In this document: positions 10,317-23,248 of the stretch, piece after piece
Layout: every line of letters starts with the position of its first letter
How positions within the stretch are numbered: the stretch's first letter is position 1
Translations under genes and position numbers: made by a program
Notes under the pieces: model-generated
Told to the model about the DNA's origin: nothing
Seen by the model: the letters and a program-made list of their open reading frames with translations, nothing else
Database searches by the model: none
Source: Akebia trifoliata
Taxonomy: Eukaryota > Streptophyta > Magnoliopsida > Ranunculales > Lardizabalaceae
Assembly (NCBI GenBank): GCA_017979445.1
Contig: CM030706.1
Location: forward strand, 19,981,884 to 20,045,883
Reading direction: 5' to 3'
Length of the DNA: 64,000 nt

Positions 10317-10794
10317 CCTCTAGGTGTGAATTCCATTTGCTAGCGCATTATGGTCATGTGCTTTATCTCAGTAATAATAAGTGTTCTATAAAATTAACCC
10401 CATTCTTATAGGAAGCAGTTTCACTTTCATACTCATATAGGTGAGTCTATCAAGAATGCTCTTATAGTTATGCACCCCACTCATAAAAAAAACAAACTAT
10501 AAATTTTATTAAGAGTTTAAAAACTCATCATTATCTACCCTATAAGATCTCATCGGTGAGACTATCTAGGGTGCCTATGCAATTAACCACCCTACTCAAT
10601 AATGATTTATAGTCATCATTAAGAGTTGCATAACTCAACTTTATGATTGTTGTAAAACATATCATGCACCTTAAAATAATCGGTATGAACTAAAAGTAAA
10701 ACTTTATTTTGTGCATGACTTCCACTTATTACTCAATGACTTATTTTTCCTTTCAAACTTGGTTATTGGGATCTCTAGTTCCCAGGTAGGGTTT
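10317..10794 (-). other. Copia 3' untranslated region
   Basis: Lies between the pol stop (about 10795) and the 3' LTR. It has no open frame of note. On the minus strand CACACCTAGAGG immediately precedes the LTR TGTTG and may be a weak polypurine tract. Confidence 0.5.
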
Positions 10795-11058
10795 CCATTA
10801 TAATAATTTATCTATGGGCTTAAGTCTCATCCCTTTCAATGAATTCCAAACTTTTTCCCTTGCTAAATCTTTACTCAAAGGATCTGCGAGATTATCACTA
10901 GATCTCACAAAGTTTATCTTTATTGTATCATTTTTTATCAGTTCTCTCATAGTACTGTATTTGCAATGAATTTATCGTGCTTTACCATTACAATAACGGT
11001 TATGTACTCTACTTATGGTAGTAGTACTATCATAATGAATAAGAATGGTTGTAACAGG
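10795..11058 (-). pseudogene. Copia RNase H, C-terminal end of pol
   Basis: The minus strand reads ILIHYDSTTTISRVHNRYCNGK, then after a disrupted stretch NDTIKINFVRSSDNLADPLS and KDLAREKVWNSLKGM, followed by a stop near 10795. These are the closing motifs of copia RNase H (a DS-x-A/T-I strand, the NLADPLTK box and the REKVW tail). It is separated from the rest of RNase H by the solo LTR at 11059-13121, with ACAGG duplicated on both sides. Confidence 0.8.
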
Positions 11059-13121
11059 TGTAGACACCCCAATTTGCATGAACTCATTATGAAAATTCAA
11101 ATTTCCTCTAATTGATTCCGATTTAGAACTCAAACTTTTCAACGGACCCGCATTGCCACTTAGTATCATTTTCATGCATACATGCATTATGTCACATTAT
11201 TTTGCATGCTCAACCTTGTTCCTAACCCAATTTAATTCCATATCACCTCTATAATCCATATCCGTTCTCCATTAACCAATCCATCACCCACACCTTAACC
11301 TAAGATCCGTAATACTATTACCCATAAACCAAGTCCATCTCCAAACCTATTGTCCATAAATCAAGTATATCTCCAAATCCATTACCCGTAAACTAAGTCC
11401 ATAGCCATAAGACCCATAATCCATAACCCAAGTCTATCCCCTAAGCACAATACCAAGTCCATTCTAAATCCATTCTCTCACACCCCCTCAAAAGATGACA
11501 CATGTTGATATTTCATTTATGAAAATCCAAGAATGCGCTTCCCAAAAAGATTGGTCAAACAAAAAAGGTTCTTAGGTATTTGGTAATAATCAATAAAGTT
11601 GAGAGAACTTCCAATCATACCCTCAAAAGGTGGGAATCTTCAAGTACATACATGAAGCTCTTCCATTAGTCCATTTCAAAAATATATTTCCACCCTTGCT
11701 TTATGAGTTATTTACAAATGAACCAAGGTCTACTTTTCACCTACCACTTCACTTTTACACATGTCACTCTCCTACTCACCCTCCCAAAAGTACTTTTGTT
11801 CTCCTATTGGTCTATTTAAAAAAAATAAATCCACCCTTACTTTATGAGCTATTTACAAATGAATCAAAATCTACTTTTAACCTACCACTCTACATTTACA
11901 CATGTCACTCTCCTATTCACTCTCCCAAAAGTATTTTTGTTCTCTCATCTTTATTTATCAAAAAATCAAAGATCAAATAATACTTTTTGGATTTCTTCAC
12001 AAATGTTATATTTATCCTCATACAAATGAAAAATCCAAAAAGAAATAACCTAAACCTCATATCTATTCTTTTTATTTTTAGGGTTGGACCACTTTATCCC
12101 CAAAAGTTCTTCAAAAATTCTATAAATACCATCATTTTCTATGAACAATTCATACTCTCAAGCCCCTATCTCTTAACCTAAAATTCTATCAAAATCCCTA
12201 CTCATTTTCTCATCTCTCAACCTTCAACTCCTCAACCCCCAACTACATCATTCAACTCTCAAGTTCTTCTCTCAAAGCTCAAGTGCATTCAAAACTTCCA
12301 AAGGGACAAGGTGGGTATAAATTAGGTCTTATTTTATTTTATTTTAACTCTTGCATCTTCTTCTTCTATTCCTATTTTTTTTAGAAGCCTTAGGATGTAA
12401 TGGAGAACCCTCCTTCATCCCGAATATATTGAACCTCAACCTTGGGCATGGAATGCTTGAAGCGGTTTGATTGAAAGGATAGAGGTTGAAATCCTTTTTT
12501 AAACTCATCTTATCTCATGCATCATAATGTACATTATGCACGTACATCACACATGCTTAGCTATGATGAAGAATTGTGTAACTCTTTTGATGGGGTTAAA
12601 ACACTAAATTTCTAGTTAAGCATGCATGCATTAAGGTTATGGATTTAAGGGAACTCTATTCATGGAACTTCTCTAAAATCCTAAACCAACATTTCAACTC
12701 ATGCAAAATGTGTTGGTTTCATAGGATATCCTCTTCCATAGGATATTCCTTATGTCAACACTAACATTAGATTCTCTTTCAAAGAGGAATATATTTATCA
12801 TGTGCACACACCCACTTCATGCATCTCATGCATTTTTCTTGTTATATTAATCTTTTCAAAAATGGTCAAATCTAAAGGTAACCACCTTAGGTAGAGAGAA
12901 TGGGGTGCTTAACACCTTCCCTATTCTCTAACCGAATCCCCTTACTTAGATCTTAGATAGACTATACATTTTTCATAAATGAGAGTCACTACAATGCCAT
13001 GAAAAAATTATTTTCAAAAAATTAATTCGGGTGCCCATTCACATTCATTTCCAAAAAAGAATGGTGGCAACTCCAAACAACGTAGCATTGAGGTTCAAGA
13101 ATGAACATTATCATGTCTACA
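11059..13121 (+). mobile_element. Solo LTR of the Gypsy-B (Tat) family, in copia RNase H
   Basis: Starts TGTAGACACCCCAATTTGC and ends ATCATGTCTACA, flanked by ACAGG on both sides (11054-11058 and 13122-13126). It matches the LTRs of the element at 43171-59132, in the opposite orientation. It keeps a TATA box (TATAAATACC at about 12119-12128), a tandem duplication of about 150 bp just upstream (11640-11980), and the GGTGGCAACTCC motif close to its 3' end. Solo LTRs arise by recombination between the two LTRs of a full element. The open frames at 11630-12181 are readouts of the repeat and not genes. Confidence 0.9.
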
Positions 13122-14876
13122 ACAGGCATATCCCAAATAATCTCAAAGCCAACTTGCTTCTTCATTGATCGTAAATAATGCTATCAATTCTAACTCCATT
13201 GTGGATTGAGCAATGATAGTTTGTTTTTTTTTTTACTTCCAAGAAATTGCTCTACCACCAATATTAAATACATATCCACTAGTAGCTTTTGAGTTATCTG
13301 AAAGGGTATTCTAATCAACATCGTTATATCTCTCCAGAATAGTTGGAAATCTTTGATAATGAATACCTAAATTGAGAGTTCTTTTCAAGTATTTTATTAT
13401 CTTACTTATAGCATTTCAATTCTCTATACTAGGATTGCTAGTATATCTACAAAGTATTCCTACGGCATAAGCTATGTCAGGTCTAGTACAATCTGTAGCA
13501 TACCTGAGGCTTCTTATAATATTGCATACTCTTTTTGGTTCACACTGTCACCCTCATTAAGATATAACCTAACACTTCGGTTAAAAGGAGTACATACCGG
13601 TTTACAATCATAATAATTGTATTTTCTCAAAATCTTCTCAATATAATAAGATTGATCTAGAGAAATACCATCAGGAGTCCTAGTTACTTTGATTCCTAAT
13701 ATAACATTGACCTCTTTGAGGTTTTTAATATCAAAATTTTGAGACAATAACATCGTAGTCTCCTTAATTATTTCTAAGTTAGAACCAACTATTAGAAGAT
13801 CATCTACATATAAACAAATCAAAACACAAGTGGTATTCTCATATTTGAAATAGATACATTTGTCACTCTTATTGATTTTAAATTCATTTGAAAGAAATAT
13901 TTGATCAAAATTTTCATGTTATTGTTTTAGAGCTTGTTTTACACCATGCAACGACTTGATTAACTTACAAATTTTATGATTTTGACTGGGTATTTCATAC
14001 CCTTTAGGTTGATCCATGTAAATTTCTTCTTCTAAATCTCCATTCAAGAACGTTGTCTTAACATCCATTTGATGTATAATTAAATTATGAATTGATTGTT
14101 ATTGCAATCAACACTCTAATAGATGTAATCCTAGAGATAAGGGAATAAGTATCAAAGAAATCTATATTTTCTTTTTTTTTTTTTTATCTTTAGCTACCAT
14201 CAGGGAAAATATATTACATCAAGGAAAATCTTTAGAGATGGGTCAATTGACATCAAGTTTAAGTTTTTTTCTTTAAAATCCATTTACAGCCTATGGGTTT
14301 ACAACTTGGAGGCAAATCCATTGTCATCCATGTCTTATTGGACAATATTGATTCCATCTCATCAAAGATAGCCTATTTCCAGAAATCTACATTTGAAGAT
14401 GACAAAACTTCTTCTAAAGTAGAATGATCTTCTTTTAAAGTGAAGACATGAAAATCTAACCCAAAATCCTTCTAGGTTAAAAACTAGATTTTCTAAAATC
14501 TTCAACACTGAGTTTTATAATTATAGATTGTGGTGATACTTCAATTCTAGGAGGTTGAGTACCCCCACTATTTATAAATTTAAATGAAAATTTGTTTTAA
14601 AAAAAAATCAACATCTAAAGACTCTATAATGACATTATTAGAAATGTCTAAGAACCTACAAGCTTTACTATTAATAACATAACCTATAAATACACACTCA
14701 GAAGCCCTCCTACCAAGTTTAGGTCTTTTAGGATCAGTTAGCCTTACCTAAGCTAAGCATCCTCAAACTCTAAAATATCCTATGTTGGGTTTTCTATTCT
14801 TCCAAAGCTCATAGAGAGTTAATTTAGTTTTTTAATGTGGTAGTCTATTAAGAACATAACAAACTGTTAAGAGTAC
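13122..14876 (-). pseudogene. Copia integrase tail, reverse transcriptase and RNase H, broken
   Basis: Reading right to left on the minus strand: NRLPH and YELWKNRKPNIGYFRV, then ECVFIGYV (end of integrase), a degenerate linker, MDVKTTFLNGDLEEEIYMDQ, then the open 102-codon part 13514-13822 with LICLYVDDLLIVGSN (catalytic YVDD), GISLDQSYYIEKIL and CTPFN. RNase H begins after a stop at about 13514 with RYATDCTRPDIAYAVG and SGYVFN. These are standard copia motifs in standard order. Several stops and frameshifts interrupt the frame, so no polyprotein can be made. Confidence 0.8.
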
Positions 14877-14881
14877 TTTTC

Positions 14882-17424
14882 TGTCACGCCCCGAAATCCC
14901 AACACGAATCCCTATGATTCATCGGTTAGAATCTCAAGGTGTGAGGTAATCAATCACACAATTTGACAGAACATTTATAAATAATAATACTTATGAAAAG
15001 AAAATATACGCAGCGGAATAAACATTTAACTAACATCTATACGAGAGTCTAGAGTAAACAGAAGAAATCGACAAACACTGATATAAGTCAAGATCTTTAA
15101 TCTCATAATTCATCAGGTTACAAAAATTTCTAAACTACCATGTTTCTTATCTACAACCAAAAACCGCTAAGATCCTCTACTAGTCCTCAAAGACATGGCG
15201 GCGGCAAGACATCAATCTGATCCCCCTCAAGGACCACCTCAAAAGACTCCTCAAAGAACGGTTCTTCAAAAGTTGAATAATCTGAAAGGGGAAGGATAGG
15301 GTGAGTAACAGGGGAATGTTACTCAGCAGGATGAACGCAGTTCTAACAACGAGTCATACATGCATGAGTAATCAGTTGAATAGTTAAATAATGTAAGTTT
15401 TTCATAATGTAATATACGATAAATGTCTAAGCATATTCAATAAACAGTTAAATAATTTCAACCTATCATTTTTATCATTTAAAGTAGCATATGCATATTA
15501 TAAATGAAAACATCTATCAATCATTACAAAATAAGAAAAAGATACATAATAAAAACACGGCGGTGTAATCGATAAGAGAGCAGAGGAACACGCCGATATA
15601 ACCGCCTCGGCTATGGCAATACGATATTCCAAACTTAACCTCCGATGTGGAATCCCATCGTTATAATCTGATTTTGTGGCCGGTCTAGCATATCACGGTT
15701 GGATGACCATTTATCCGGCTCAGACTGGCCGTTGACCAAGAACCCAATACCGAGTTCAACTAACGGTGAGGTCGACCGTTTGACGACTACAGACTAAAAG
15801 TGATCACTAACTAGCCCAGGAGACCCCTCGCGTTGAAGCCTATCAAGAGGCAATGCATGTGAACCCCGCCTATCTCTACACTATACAGAGACCGCCTTTA
15901 CACACAACGTTCCCCAGAAAATAAGTAGGAGAAATTCCCGAATTTCATAAGCTGTAATATGCTCTAAGGTATCCCATACTACCGAAGAGCATATGACATC
16001 TAGTGTTATCCTAGATTGACTCGCCGCTTCCGGATACACAGCAACGCGTCACTCTTTATGGGTTTTCTAGAAACCTTTACTGGTAAACAAAATAATTTAT
16101 TTTGTATATAATATATCATTTCTTTTTAATCGAAAATACAAACAAAGTCTGGTAGTACCCTCCAGTGACAGTTATCTGTCATTTTCATCCATCAACCATC
16201 TCATCCCTCTATCTATCTATCACGTTTTACGTGGCATGGCCACTACGTAGAACTGGAGGCACTGTCCCATCAATCAGTCGAGAACATACGTTCTCTCTAT
16301 CCATCCATCAATTAAATCGATCAATCTATCATCTAATTTCCTACATATCTATTAAAGTAATTTTACTTTTAAAGTAATTCGAAATCCATAAAGCATCAAC
16401 CAATTCCATTCGATGGTTTTGGTTGAGTCGAGAGACTCGAAAACAAAGATAAAACCATAAGCTGAAAATCTATGAAAATTTAACTAAGTGTTGAAAAATA
16501 ATTTTTTTTCAAAGTCGAAATTGAAAACGAACTATTTATTTATTTATTAAAGAACTTAAAGTAATACTTAATTAGTTTTAATAAAATAAATGTAGGAAAT
16601 GGGTATACATACTATATGGAAGCAACACAAAACAAATTAGAACCAAACTCAACATTCGGATACTTTTCCGAATTGCTGATTTTTCGTCGAAACTCGACCA
16701 AACTCGATCCAAATATCATATTAACTATAAAATGCTTATATTACATCAAATGAATTAAAACCAATTATAACTAAGCATGTAAACATGATTCAAATCGTTC
16801 AAATATGTATAAACTTAATGAAATAATCGATTTATCAACAATCATATGAATTTTCTATGAAATTATCGCATAACTAGAAGGTAGAAGGGAAGGCAACCTA
16901 CATCAAGCTATTTTCAACGGTTGAACGAACTTTAAAATCGCCTCCGGCCAATCTCTAAAATTTTCTTTCGGCGAAAATCGGATTTCTTTGCGTCCACGCG
17001 TAACCCTCGGCGAGAGGAACAACTTTCCTTCTTGCGCCTAAGCTCGGATCGTTCTCGTTTGGCGTAGATCTGAGTTTCAAATATTGAAGGAAAAGGGTTG
17101 AGATTTGTTTAGAGAGGAGAATAAGAAAAATCTGATTTTTCTAATAGAATTTAGATATTTATATCACTTAAGTTGGGACATACTTGTCATTTTGGAAATT
17201 GTTTTTCCCAAATGCCGAATTGGACAAACTTATACTCTATTTCGGGTGATTTTTCGACACGAATCTAATGATATGATCGGTTTCCTCAAATTACGTCTCT
17301 AAGGTGTCATTTACCTATTGTAAAATATCTAACGCGAAACTCGAGGATTTGATAACTTTTAAATCAATGCACGGATCTAAAATTCTTTCCTCGAGATACA
17401 TTTTAGGATTTTCAGGTCATTACA
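14882..17424 (-). mobile_element. Solo LTR of the Gypsy-A (Tekay) family, in copia integrase
   Basis: On the plus strand it begins TGTCACGCCCCGAAATCCC and ends TTTCAGGTCATTACA, the reverse complement of the Gypsy-A LTRs at 23249-25715 and 32892-35363. TTTTC flanks it on both sides (14877-14881 and 17425-17429). The length of 2543 bp is close to the 2467 and 2472 bp of the complete copies. No internal region remains, so it is a solo LTR. It splits the copia integrase core. Confidence 0.95.
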
Positions 17425-17831
17425 TTTTCCCCATAAATTATTTGGTCCCCCAGAATTAATTAACAAGGCATTTACTAATTCTATAAAAGTCTTATTTTTT
17501 GCGTTCAACAACTTCCTTCATCTCTAAAGAATTAGGTGGCATAGTCTCATGAATAATTCGTTGTGATTCTAAAAATTTATCAAATACTACAAAATCCATA
17601 CCTCTATTAGTTCCAAATCTTTTAACTTTTGTACTATGTTGATTTTCTACTTCTAAAATAAAGAGTTTCATGATTGTGTCTTATTAAATACACATAAGTG
17701 TATTTAGAGAAATCATTTATAAAGGTTATTAAGTACCTTTTTAATGAATGTCTCGAAACACTGAATTATACGCACATTTACCATATTTATCTTGTTTTTG
17801 TTTCTATTTCTCCTTATTAAGGTAATAATTA
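17425..17831 (-). pseudogene. Copia integrase core fragment, broken
   Basis: The minus strand reads KRYLITFINDFSKYTYVYLI, then a stretch with RFGTNRGMDF (the second catalytic Asp region is degenerate), IIHETMPPNSLEM and FIELVNALLINSGGPNNLWG. These correspond to the D, D and E regions of a copia integrase. Single-base indels break the frame. The left side continues across the Gypsy-A solo LTR, and the right side is bounded by an LTR-like insertion. Confidence 0.7.
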
Positions 17832-18987
17832 TGATAAGCCTTGAAACACCATGTTGCATGTTAATTAGGTTTAATTATATATAAATAAATTTATTTACGA
17901 GATAAATCTAATTACGTGTGTCTCTTGTGCAGAAAATCAACAATTTGGAATCAAAATCTCAAGACAAAAGCATTTGGGCCCACATTAAAATGCCATAATC
18001 CTTTGGAATGCACTAATCCTTAACTCATGTTCTCATCTTTTGTCTTCTTGTGCAAAGAAAAGTGGAGGCTACTTTTAGACTCTTCTACACACATTTTTCT
18101 ATAAATAAAGCTTCAATCTCTAAAATAACTCCCTCCGTCCCTCTTAGTTCTTTTATCCAATACTCCTTTAATCTAAGACTCTTACCCTATTCTCTTAATT
18201 TTATATTTTTAACTTCTAATTATTTTCTTTTTGACAAAATAGTCTTGTAAGAAGTAGAAGAAGAAGAATTTGTAAGTTTCTCCATGAAATGAAGAAAAGT
18301 TCTTTCATCTCTTATCTTCCCTCTTTTGTAATGACCAAGCTTCCCTCCATTGGAGAATGGAAAAGTCTAGAGTAAATTCTTGTATTGTTTCTAATTTCAT
18401 GCCTTTGTTTTATTTAAAATGCTTAAGAGTTCTCTTTAAGATTTCTTGCACCTTTTAGCCTTAATATAGATACTTTATGCTTAGATTAAATCAAGATAAA
18501 ATATGCTTAATCTAGATAATTGATAGTATGAAGTTTTCAAATAATTCTACTTTGTTTATGTTCTCTCATTTGATTTCATTTGTAAAACTTTCCGATCTAA
18601 GGAGCTAACACTAAACCCTTATGATTGAGTTATAAAAATGCTAGAGACTAGGAATTGCTCATCAACATGTTCTAGGTAGATTCACCTCTAATGGTGATTT
18701 AATTTTATAAGTTTACTTGCTTTTAACATCATTTACTTTAGTTCATTTTCTAGTAATTTTACATCTTCTTATAAGTTCAAAAATACAAAGAAAAATAGTT
18801 TTAATTCTTTTTAGTTAATTTGAATTTTATCCTCTTAGCTTAACTCTACTCCTCCTTTCTCTTGGGTTCGATCCCCTACTTGCCCCACAAGTAAGGTAAA
18901 AGTAAGATTAATATTAACTCCGATGGGAAGAACAACGATAGTCTCACCACTTTTACCTTTGCGAGTTAAGATCCCTCCTATTTCACA
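17832..18987 (+). mobile_element. Probable solo LTR of an unrelated LTR element
   Basis: Starts TGATAAGCCTTGAAACACC and ends CCTATTTCACA (TG...CA), with a TATA-like CTATAAATAAAGC near 18099 and the tail motif TTGGGTTCGATCCCC near 18865, both usual in plant gypsy LTRs. Flanks are AATTA on the left and AATAT on the right, only a partial match, so the target duplication is doubtful. It abuts the next insertion directly. No coding sequence. Confidence 0.5.
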
Positions 18988-18992
18988 AATAT

Positions 18993-20768
18993 TATAATTA
19001 TTTCTAAGAGATTTTCGACTCCGAAGATCTCTCCTACTTGGGGTTTGGAGTTGCCACCATTCTTTTTGTAAAAAGGTATGAATGGGTACACAAAATGTTG
19101 TTTTAGCATTTAGTGACTCTCGTACGGATAAGGTCCATTGGTCCTCCTTAGATCTAGGTAAGGGGGTCCATTTTAAGGAATAGGGAAGGTGTTAGGCACC
19201 TTACTCCCTCCACCATTGGTAGTAACCTTGAATTCGATTGATTTAAACCTAAAATGAAGAATCGAAAATACCCGATTTGTTCCCTCGAGTGCAAGGGACT
19301 TTAATTTTGGTTTAAACCATTGAGGGCCTCCTTATTGAAAGAGGGGCCCTTCTATGGTTCCAACTTTGGAACAATTTTGAAAGCATAGACTTTTTAGTCA
19401 AGAGCCCATTTCCATAAGAAAAGGGCCCAAGGCCTTATTCTCAAATCTTTTGTAGTGTGTGCATAAGTATAGGAAGAAGGGAAGAAGTAGAAGAGAGGAA
19501 ATTGGAGAAGATGAAGATTATTTCTCTTCTATTAGTTCATATTCTACATTGATCTTCTTTCTCTTTACTTTTCTCTTGACCTTCGAATGATGTGTTTTCT
19601 TGACTTAATCTTAGTATGAGGAGGTGTTGGATTTTTTATGATTGAAAGTTGTGGGTGTAGATGTTATGAGAGGGAGTTGTGAGTTGATAGTGATTTTAAA
19701 GAGAATTGTGGGTTTAGAGAATGTTGAAAGAAAGTAAGAGTAGAAAAGGGTTGAAAGTGACCTTTTTTAATTCAAGTCTTGGGGATTCAAGTATGTGTAT
19801 GGGATTGTGTTGAGAATGAGAGATTTTACAGGATTTTTGGAGTTATTTTTAGGGGTAAGATGAGGTAAAATGATGAAAAGAAGTAGAATGGTATGAGATT
19901 TGTGAGAAGGGGTGTTTGTAAATTGAGGGTGGTAGAAAAACATTTGTGGAAGAAGGTGTAAATGGATCATTTGTGACCCAAATTGGTTGGATCCTTCAAC
20001 CCATTTTGGTTGAGTGTAAGGTGGGGTGAAAAGGAGTGGTGTTTGGTTAAGAGAATGAGAATATAAGAAAGTGATTTATTGATTGAGTATTAGGTGAGTT
20101 GAATGAAGTGAGTTTTTTTTAGAAGAATGAGTTGTGTAAGGGATTAAGTGATTAGGTTTTGGGAGGGTGAAGGATGTGGTGACATGGGTACAAAAGGTAT
20201 GGAGATAGAGTGTTTAGATGAATTGATTGAGGAGAAGGGGTGTGGGTATGATTTGTGAGGATGTGTTTAAAGAGAATGATAAGAGTATGTTAGAGAAATG
20301 TGTGGTTTGATATGTAGGTAGATGATTTTTTTTAGAAAAAGGTGATGGGTAGATAGTTGAATGAGAGAGGTGAATTGAGGTGGTGACATGTGTCACATTT
20401 TAATGATCTTGGGTGATTGGTTGTAATCTTAGGGCTTGGATTAAGAATTAGACTTGGGTATAATGGTTGGGTAGTGAGTTGAATAGGTGTGATGTTGGGT
20501 TTTAGATCCAATGGGCTTAGGTGGTGGATTGAGTAGGCATAATGATGGGTTGAGTGGAATTGGATTTAGGTTGGGTTGGGTTGAAAAGTGATGAGGGGTG
20601 AAGTAGGTCTTTGGTCCACGGGCCATGTAGGAAGGGCTTTAGGCAATTTATTAAAACAAAGAGAAAAAAAATTAAATTCTTGAAGGTTTGAACTTCGGGG
20701 CCCATTCCAATTTTTATGAATTTTGGGGCACTTTACATGGAGGGCCCATCCAATTTTGGTTGTCTACA
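18993..20768 (-). mobile_element. Solo LTR of a second Tat-like family
   Basis: On the minus strand it begins TGTAGACAACCAAAATTGG; on the plus strand it starts TATAATTATTT, explicable as a mutated TG start. AATAT flanks both sides (18988-18992 and 20769-20773). Near its 3' end it has AATGGTGGCAACTCCAAACC, also found near the 3' end of Gypsy-B LTRs, but the bulk of the sequence differs. The short minus-strand open frames inside are Pro-, Thr- and Ser-rich repeat readouts. Confidence 0.65.
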
Positions 20769-20773
20769 AATAT

Positions 20774-21216
20774 GATAAAGTTTAGCAAGCCACATATTCA
20801 GAGAAGATGTAATATAAACAAAAGATGAAGCTATATTAGGATTGGTTACATTTAATTTAAACAGTCCATCACTACATACCCCTTTTTACCACAAAGACCC
20901 CATTATTTGTAATTACATACTGATCTACACCTATGGTTTGCTGAAAACCAGTCTTGTTCAAAAGAAACCTACTAACGAAGTTTTTTATCATATCTGGGGT
21001 ATCAAAGACATCCTTCAGAATAACGGTTTTCCCCGAAGTAAACATCAACTCAGCGTCTCCAATGGCATAAACCTTGGTAGTGTGAATTTCCCAAGAGTAC
21101 TTTCTTGTCATTAGCTGGGGAGTAAGTCTTGAACCAATTTCTATCAAAGCATACGTGTCAAGAAAAACTAGTATCTGCCCACCACCCTTCGGATCCATTA
21201 AGCATGTGTATTTCAA
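20774..21216 (-). pseudogene. Copia protease C-terminus and GAG-pre-integrase, broken
   Basis: The 115-codon open frame 20872-21216 contains GKTVILKDVFDTPDM, NFVSRFLLNKTGF and NGVFVVK, the usual joint between copia protease and GAG-pre-integrase. Beyond a break at about 20872 the frame continues to SLNMWLAKLYH, the degenerate form of the family's LWHxRLGH motif, before the LTR inserted at 20768. The Asp-Ser/Thr-Gly catalytic triplet of protease is not legible. Confidence 0.7.
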
Positions 21217-21274
21217 TTATCATAGCCACAAGTGGTTCTTCAACCATATTCACTTGCTTACCAATTTTACGACT

Positions 21275-21990
21275 TTAGCAATTTCTTGCCAAATGTCCGG
21301 GCTTATTATAAGTATAACAGAATATGTCACTATAGTCTTTGGCTTGTCTTGAAGGATTCTTATTCTTAAAATAAGTTTGGGCAGACTTCTTGTTTTGTAC
21401 CTTTTTGTTCTTCAAGGTTTTCTTGTTAGGGTTTAAATAAACCTTCATTTTTTGCTTGCTTCTCAAACACTTGATTTATCTTAATAGAACATCCATGTTC
21501 TTCTTTTTTATCTTGATGACAAGCTTCTTCCTCAATTCGAAGTCTAACAATGAAACTTTCCATTGGAAACTCTTTTGATTTATGTCGAAGAGTATTCCTA
21601 AAATCCTTCCAAGAAGGTGGTTGTTTGTTTATGAGAATAACCATTTGAAATTGTTCATCAATTACCATTCCTTCTGACAAGATTTATTTGTATTCCTTTG
21701 CAAATCATAAGACTGAGATATAACAGATTGTTCATCCACCATCTAAAATTTCAGATAGTTGTTTAAACCATATTTTTTTTTACCCAACTTCTTCAGTGTC
21801 ATATTTCTTTTGAAAAGCATCCCAATTTTCCCTAGCATTTAGAAGGCATAATTATCATAAAGGTCATCTGCTAACCCGTTTAGAAGGTAATTTTTACATC
21901 AGAAATCAGTCTCTTTCCATCGTCAAGAGACTGAAAATCCGGTTGATTCATATTCTCCCTCCTTAACAAGTTCATCCTCCAAAGCATAAG
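21275..21990 (-). pseudogene. Copia gag, broken
   Basis: Open part 21426-21680 carries QFQMVILINKQPPSW and SFIVRLRIEEEA, matching the UBN2-type gag of copia elements. Open part 21275-21466 ends with CYTYNKPGHLARNC, a CCHC nucleic-acid-binding knuckle in which the second Cys is Tyr. The N-terminal part (21690-21990) is readable only in short pieces. Gag would package the element's RNA; this copy cannot. Confidence 0.75.
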
Positions 21991-22145
21991 CCACCCTCAT
22001 AGTGGTTAAATAAAATAACATTTTTTGTTTCCACCTTTTCTAGTGAAATACCTCAAACCAAAAGAGTTTGTTATTGTTAGAGGAGGTAGAATTTTTCTAG
22101 GTATTTGAGTCCATATTTGCAATATTATTTGAATCGCCTTAAAAT

Positions 22146-23044
22146 TGTTGTAAAAATAATAGAGACAAAATTTTCAATATTACCTGGTCTTGAATCTTTT
22201 GAATTTTATCAGAAGTTTAGTAATATCACTATCTGATCTACAAGATAATAATAGTTGAATTGAACCGATGCACGGACTTAGTCGTTCTCTTTAAGGCGTT
22301 TCGAGCCTCTGCAAAATTCCAGAAGTGCATGCAAAACAAAGGCACGATGCCCCCAGGATACAACGACCCAATATCAACTAGATTTTCTTCCGTCTATTGC
22401 ACCTTCGACATGAATCCAAATTCACACCCAAAATCTTTACCCAAAAAAAAAAATAGATTTTTAATTGAAGAAAATAAACTTGAGCACAGAAGAGGATCAC
22501 TTGTAGAAGAAAGAAAGAGTAGAGAGATATATTTTCCCTTAGGGATTATGTTCGAATATATAGAAAATAGAAACTTAAATGGCTAATATATTTTTAATAC
22601 CCAACGATTAGAAAATTATTAGGAGCGTTAAGTAATTAATCAAAGACACATCACCTCACCTCACCGACTTGACTCAGCGCGCGTGTTGTGTGTGTCATTG
22701 ATTTAACTCAGTGTAGAGTTTCCCCCTTTGGGGAAAAACTTGGGTACCCCTTAGGGATCATCCCAAAAGCTCTACTCTTGTTTTTGAAAGGAGAACATCA
22801 TCCTTATCTTCCATTGATGTGGGACAAAAAGTCTATAAGAAAAAAACATGGAGAGACTTACAATAAGAGTAGTCACTATCACACATACTTTCTAATAGTA
22901 CACATTGTCATTATCATATTCTCTCTCTAATAGTACTCAATGTACTATTCCATTGATGAAAATTATAGATAAAGCAAAGTACTAAAATTAATCAATTAGA
23001 AAAACTATTTATATTTATTTATTTTTATTAAAATTTCTTCAACA
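22146..23044 (-). repeat. 5' LTR of the copia element
   Basis: Begins TGTTGTAAAAATAATAG and ends TTCTTCAACA on the plus strand, 899 bp, partner of 9364-10316. TATGG (23045-23049) follows it and corresponds to TATCG before the left LTR. The open frames at 22260-22930 are the same chance readings found in the partner LTR. Confidence 0.8.
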
Positions 23045-23248
23045 TATGGGATATCCACTTATGACACCCCTAAATCAAACGACAATGATGCAAAAAAAAA
23101 ATCCTTGGGGAAATCAGTTTCTTAGGAAAGTATAATTAAAAGTGAGCAAAACTACTTTTTGTAGGGTGGACCTAGTAATTGGTCTGTCTCTAACATGCGT
23201 TTGCATAGCCTTGAAATCACTATTCATAAGGCTTCACTATTTGTGTGG

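Larger units (their letters stand above)
9364..23044 (-). mobile_element. Ty1/copia LTR retrotransposon with nested insertions
   Basis: Two related LTRs (9364-10316 and 22146-23044) both begin TGTTG and end CAACA. TATCG before the left LTR and TATGG after the right LTR form a target duplication with one mismatch. Between them, on the minus strand, the copia order is readable from right to left: gag with a knuckle-like motif, protease, GAG-pre-integrase, integrase, reverse transcriptase with LYVDD, and RNase H. Four LTR-type sequences have been inserted inside (11059-13121, 14882-17424, 17832-18987, 18993-20768). Removing them leaves an element of roughly 6 kb. All coding parts are broken. The primer-binding site was not recognised next to the right LTR. 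Confidence 0.85.

Noticed and set aside
14882..17424. An independent gypsy element
   Set aside because: It has LTR sequence only, with a matching 5-bp duplication at both ends, so it is a solo LTR of the Gypsy-A family.
22260..22930. Two open frames in the right copia LTR
   Set aside because: Equivalent sequence in the left LTR (9888-10130) gives the same chance frame; LTRs of this type do not encode proteins.
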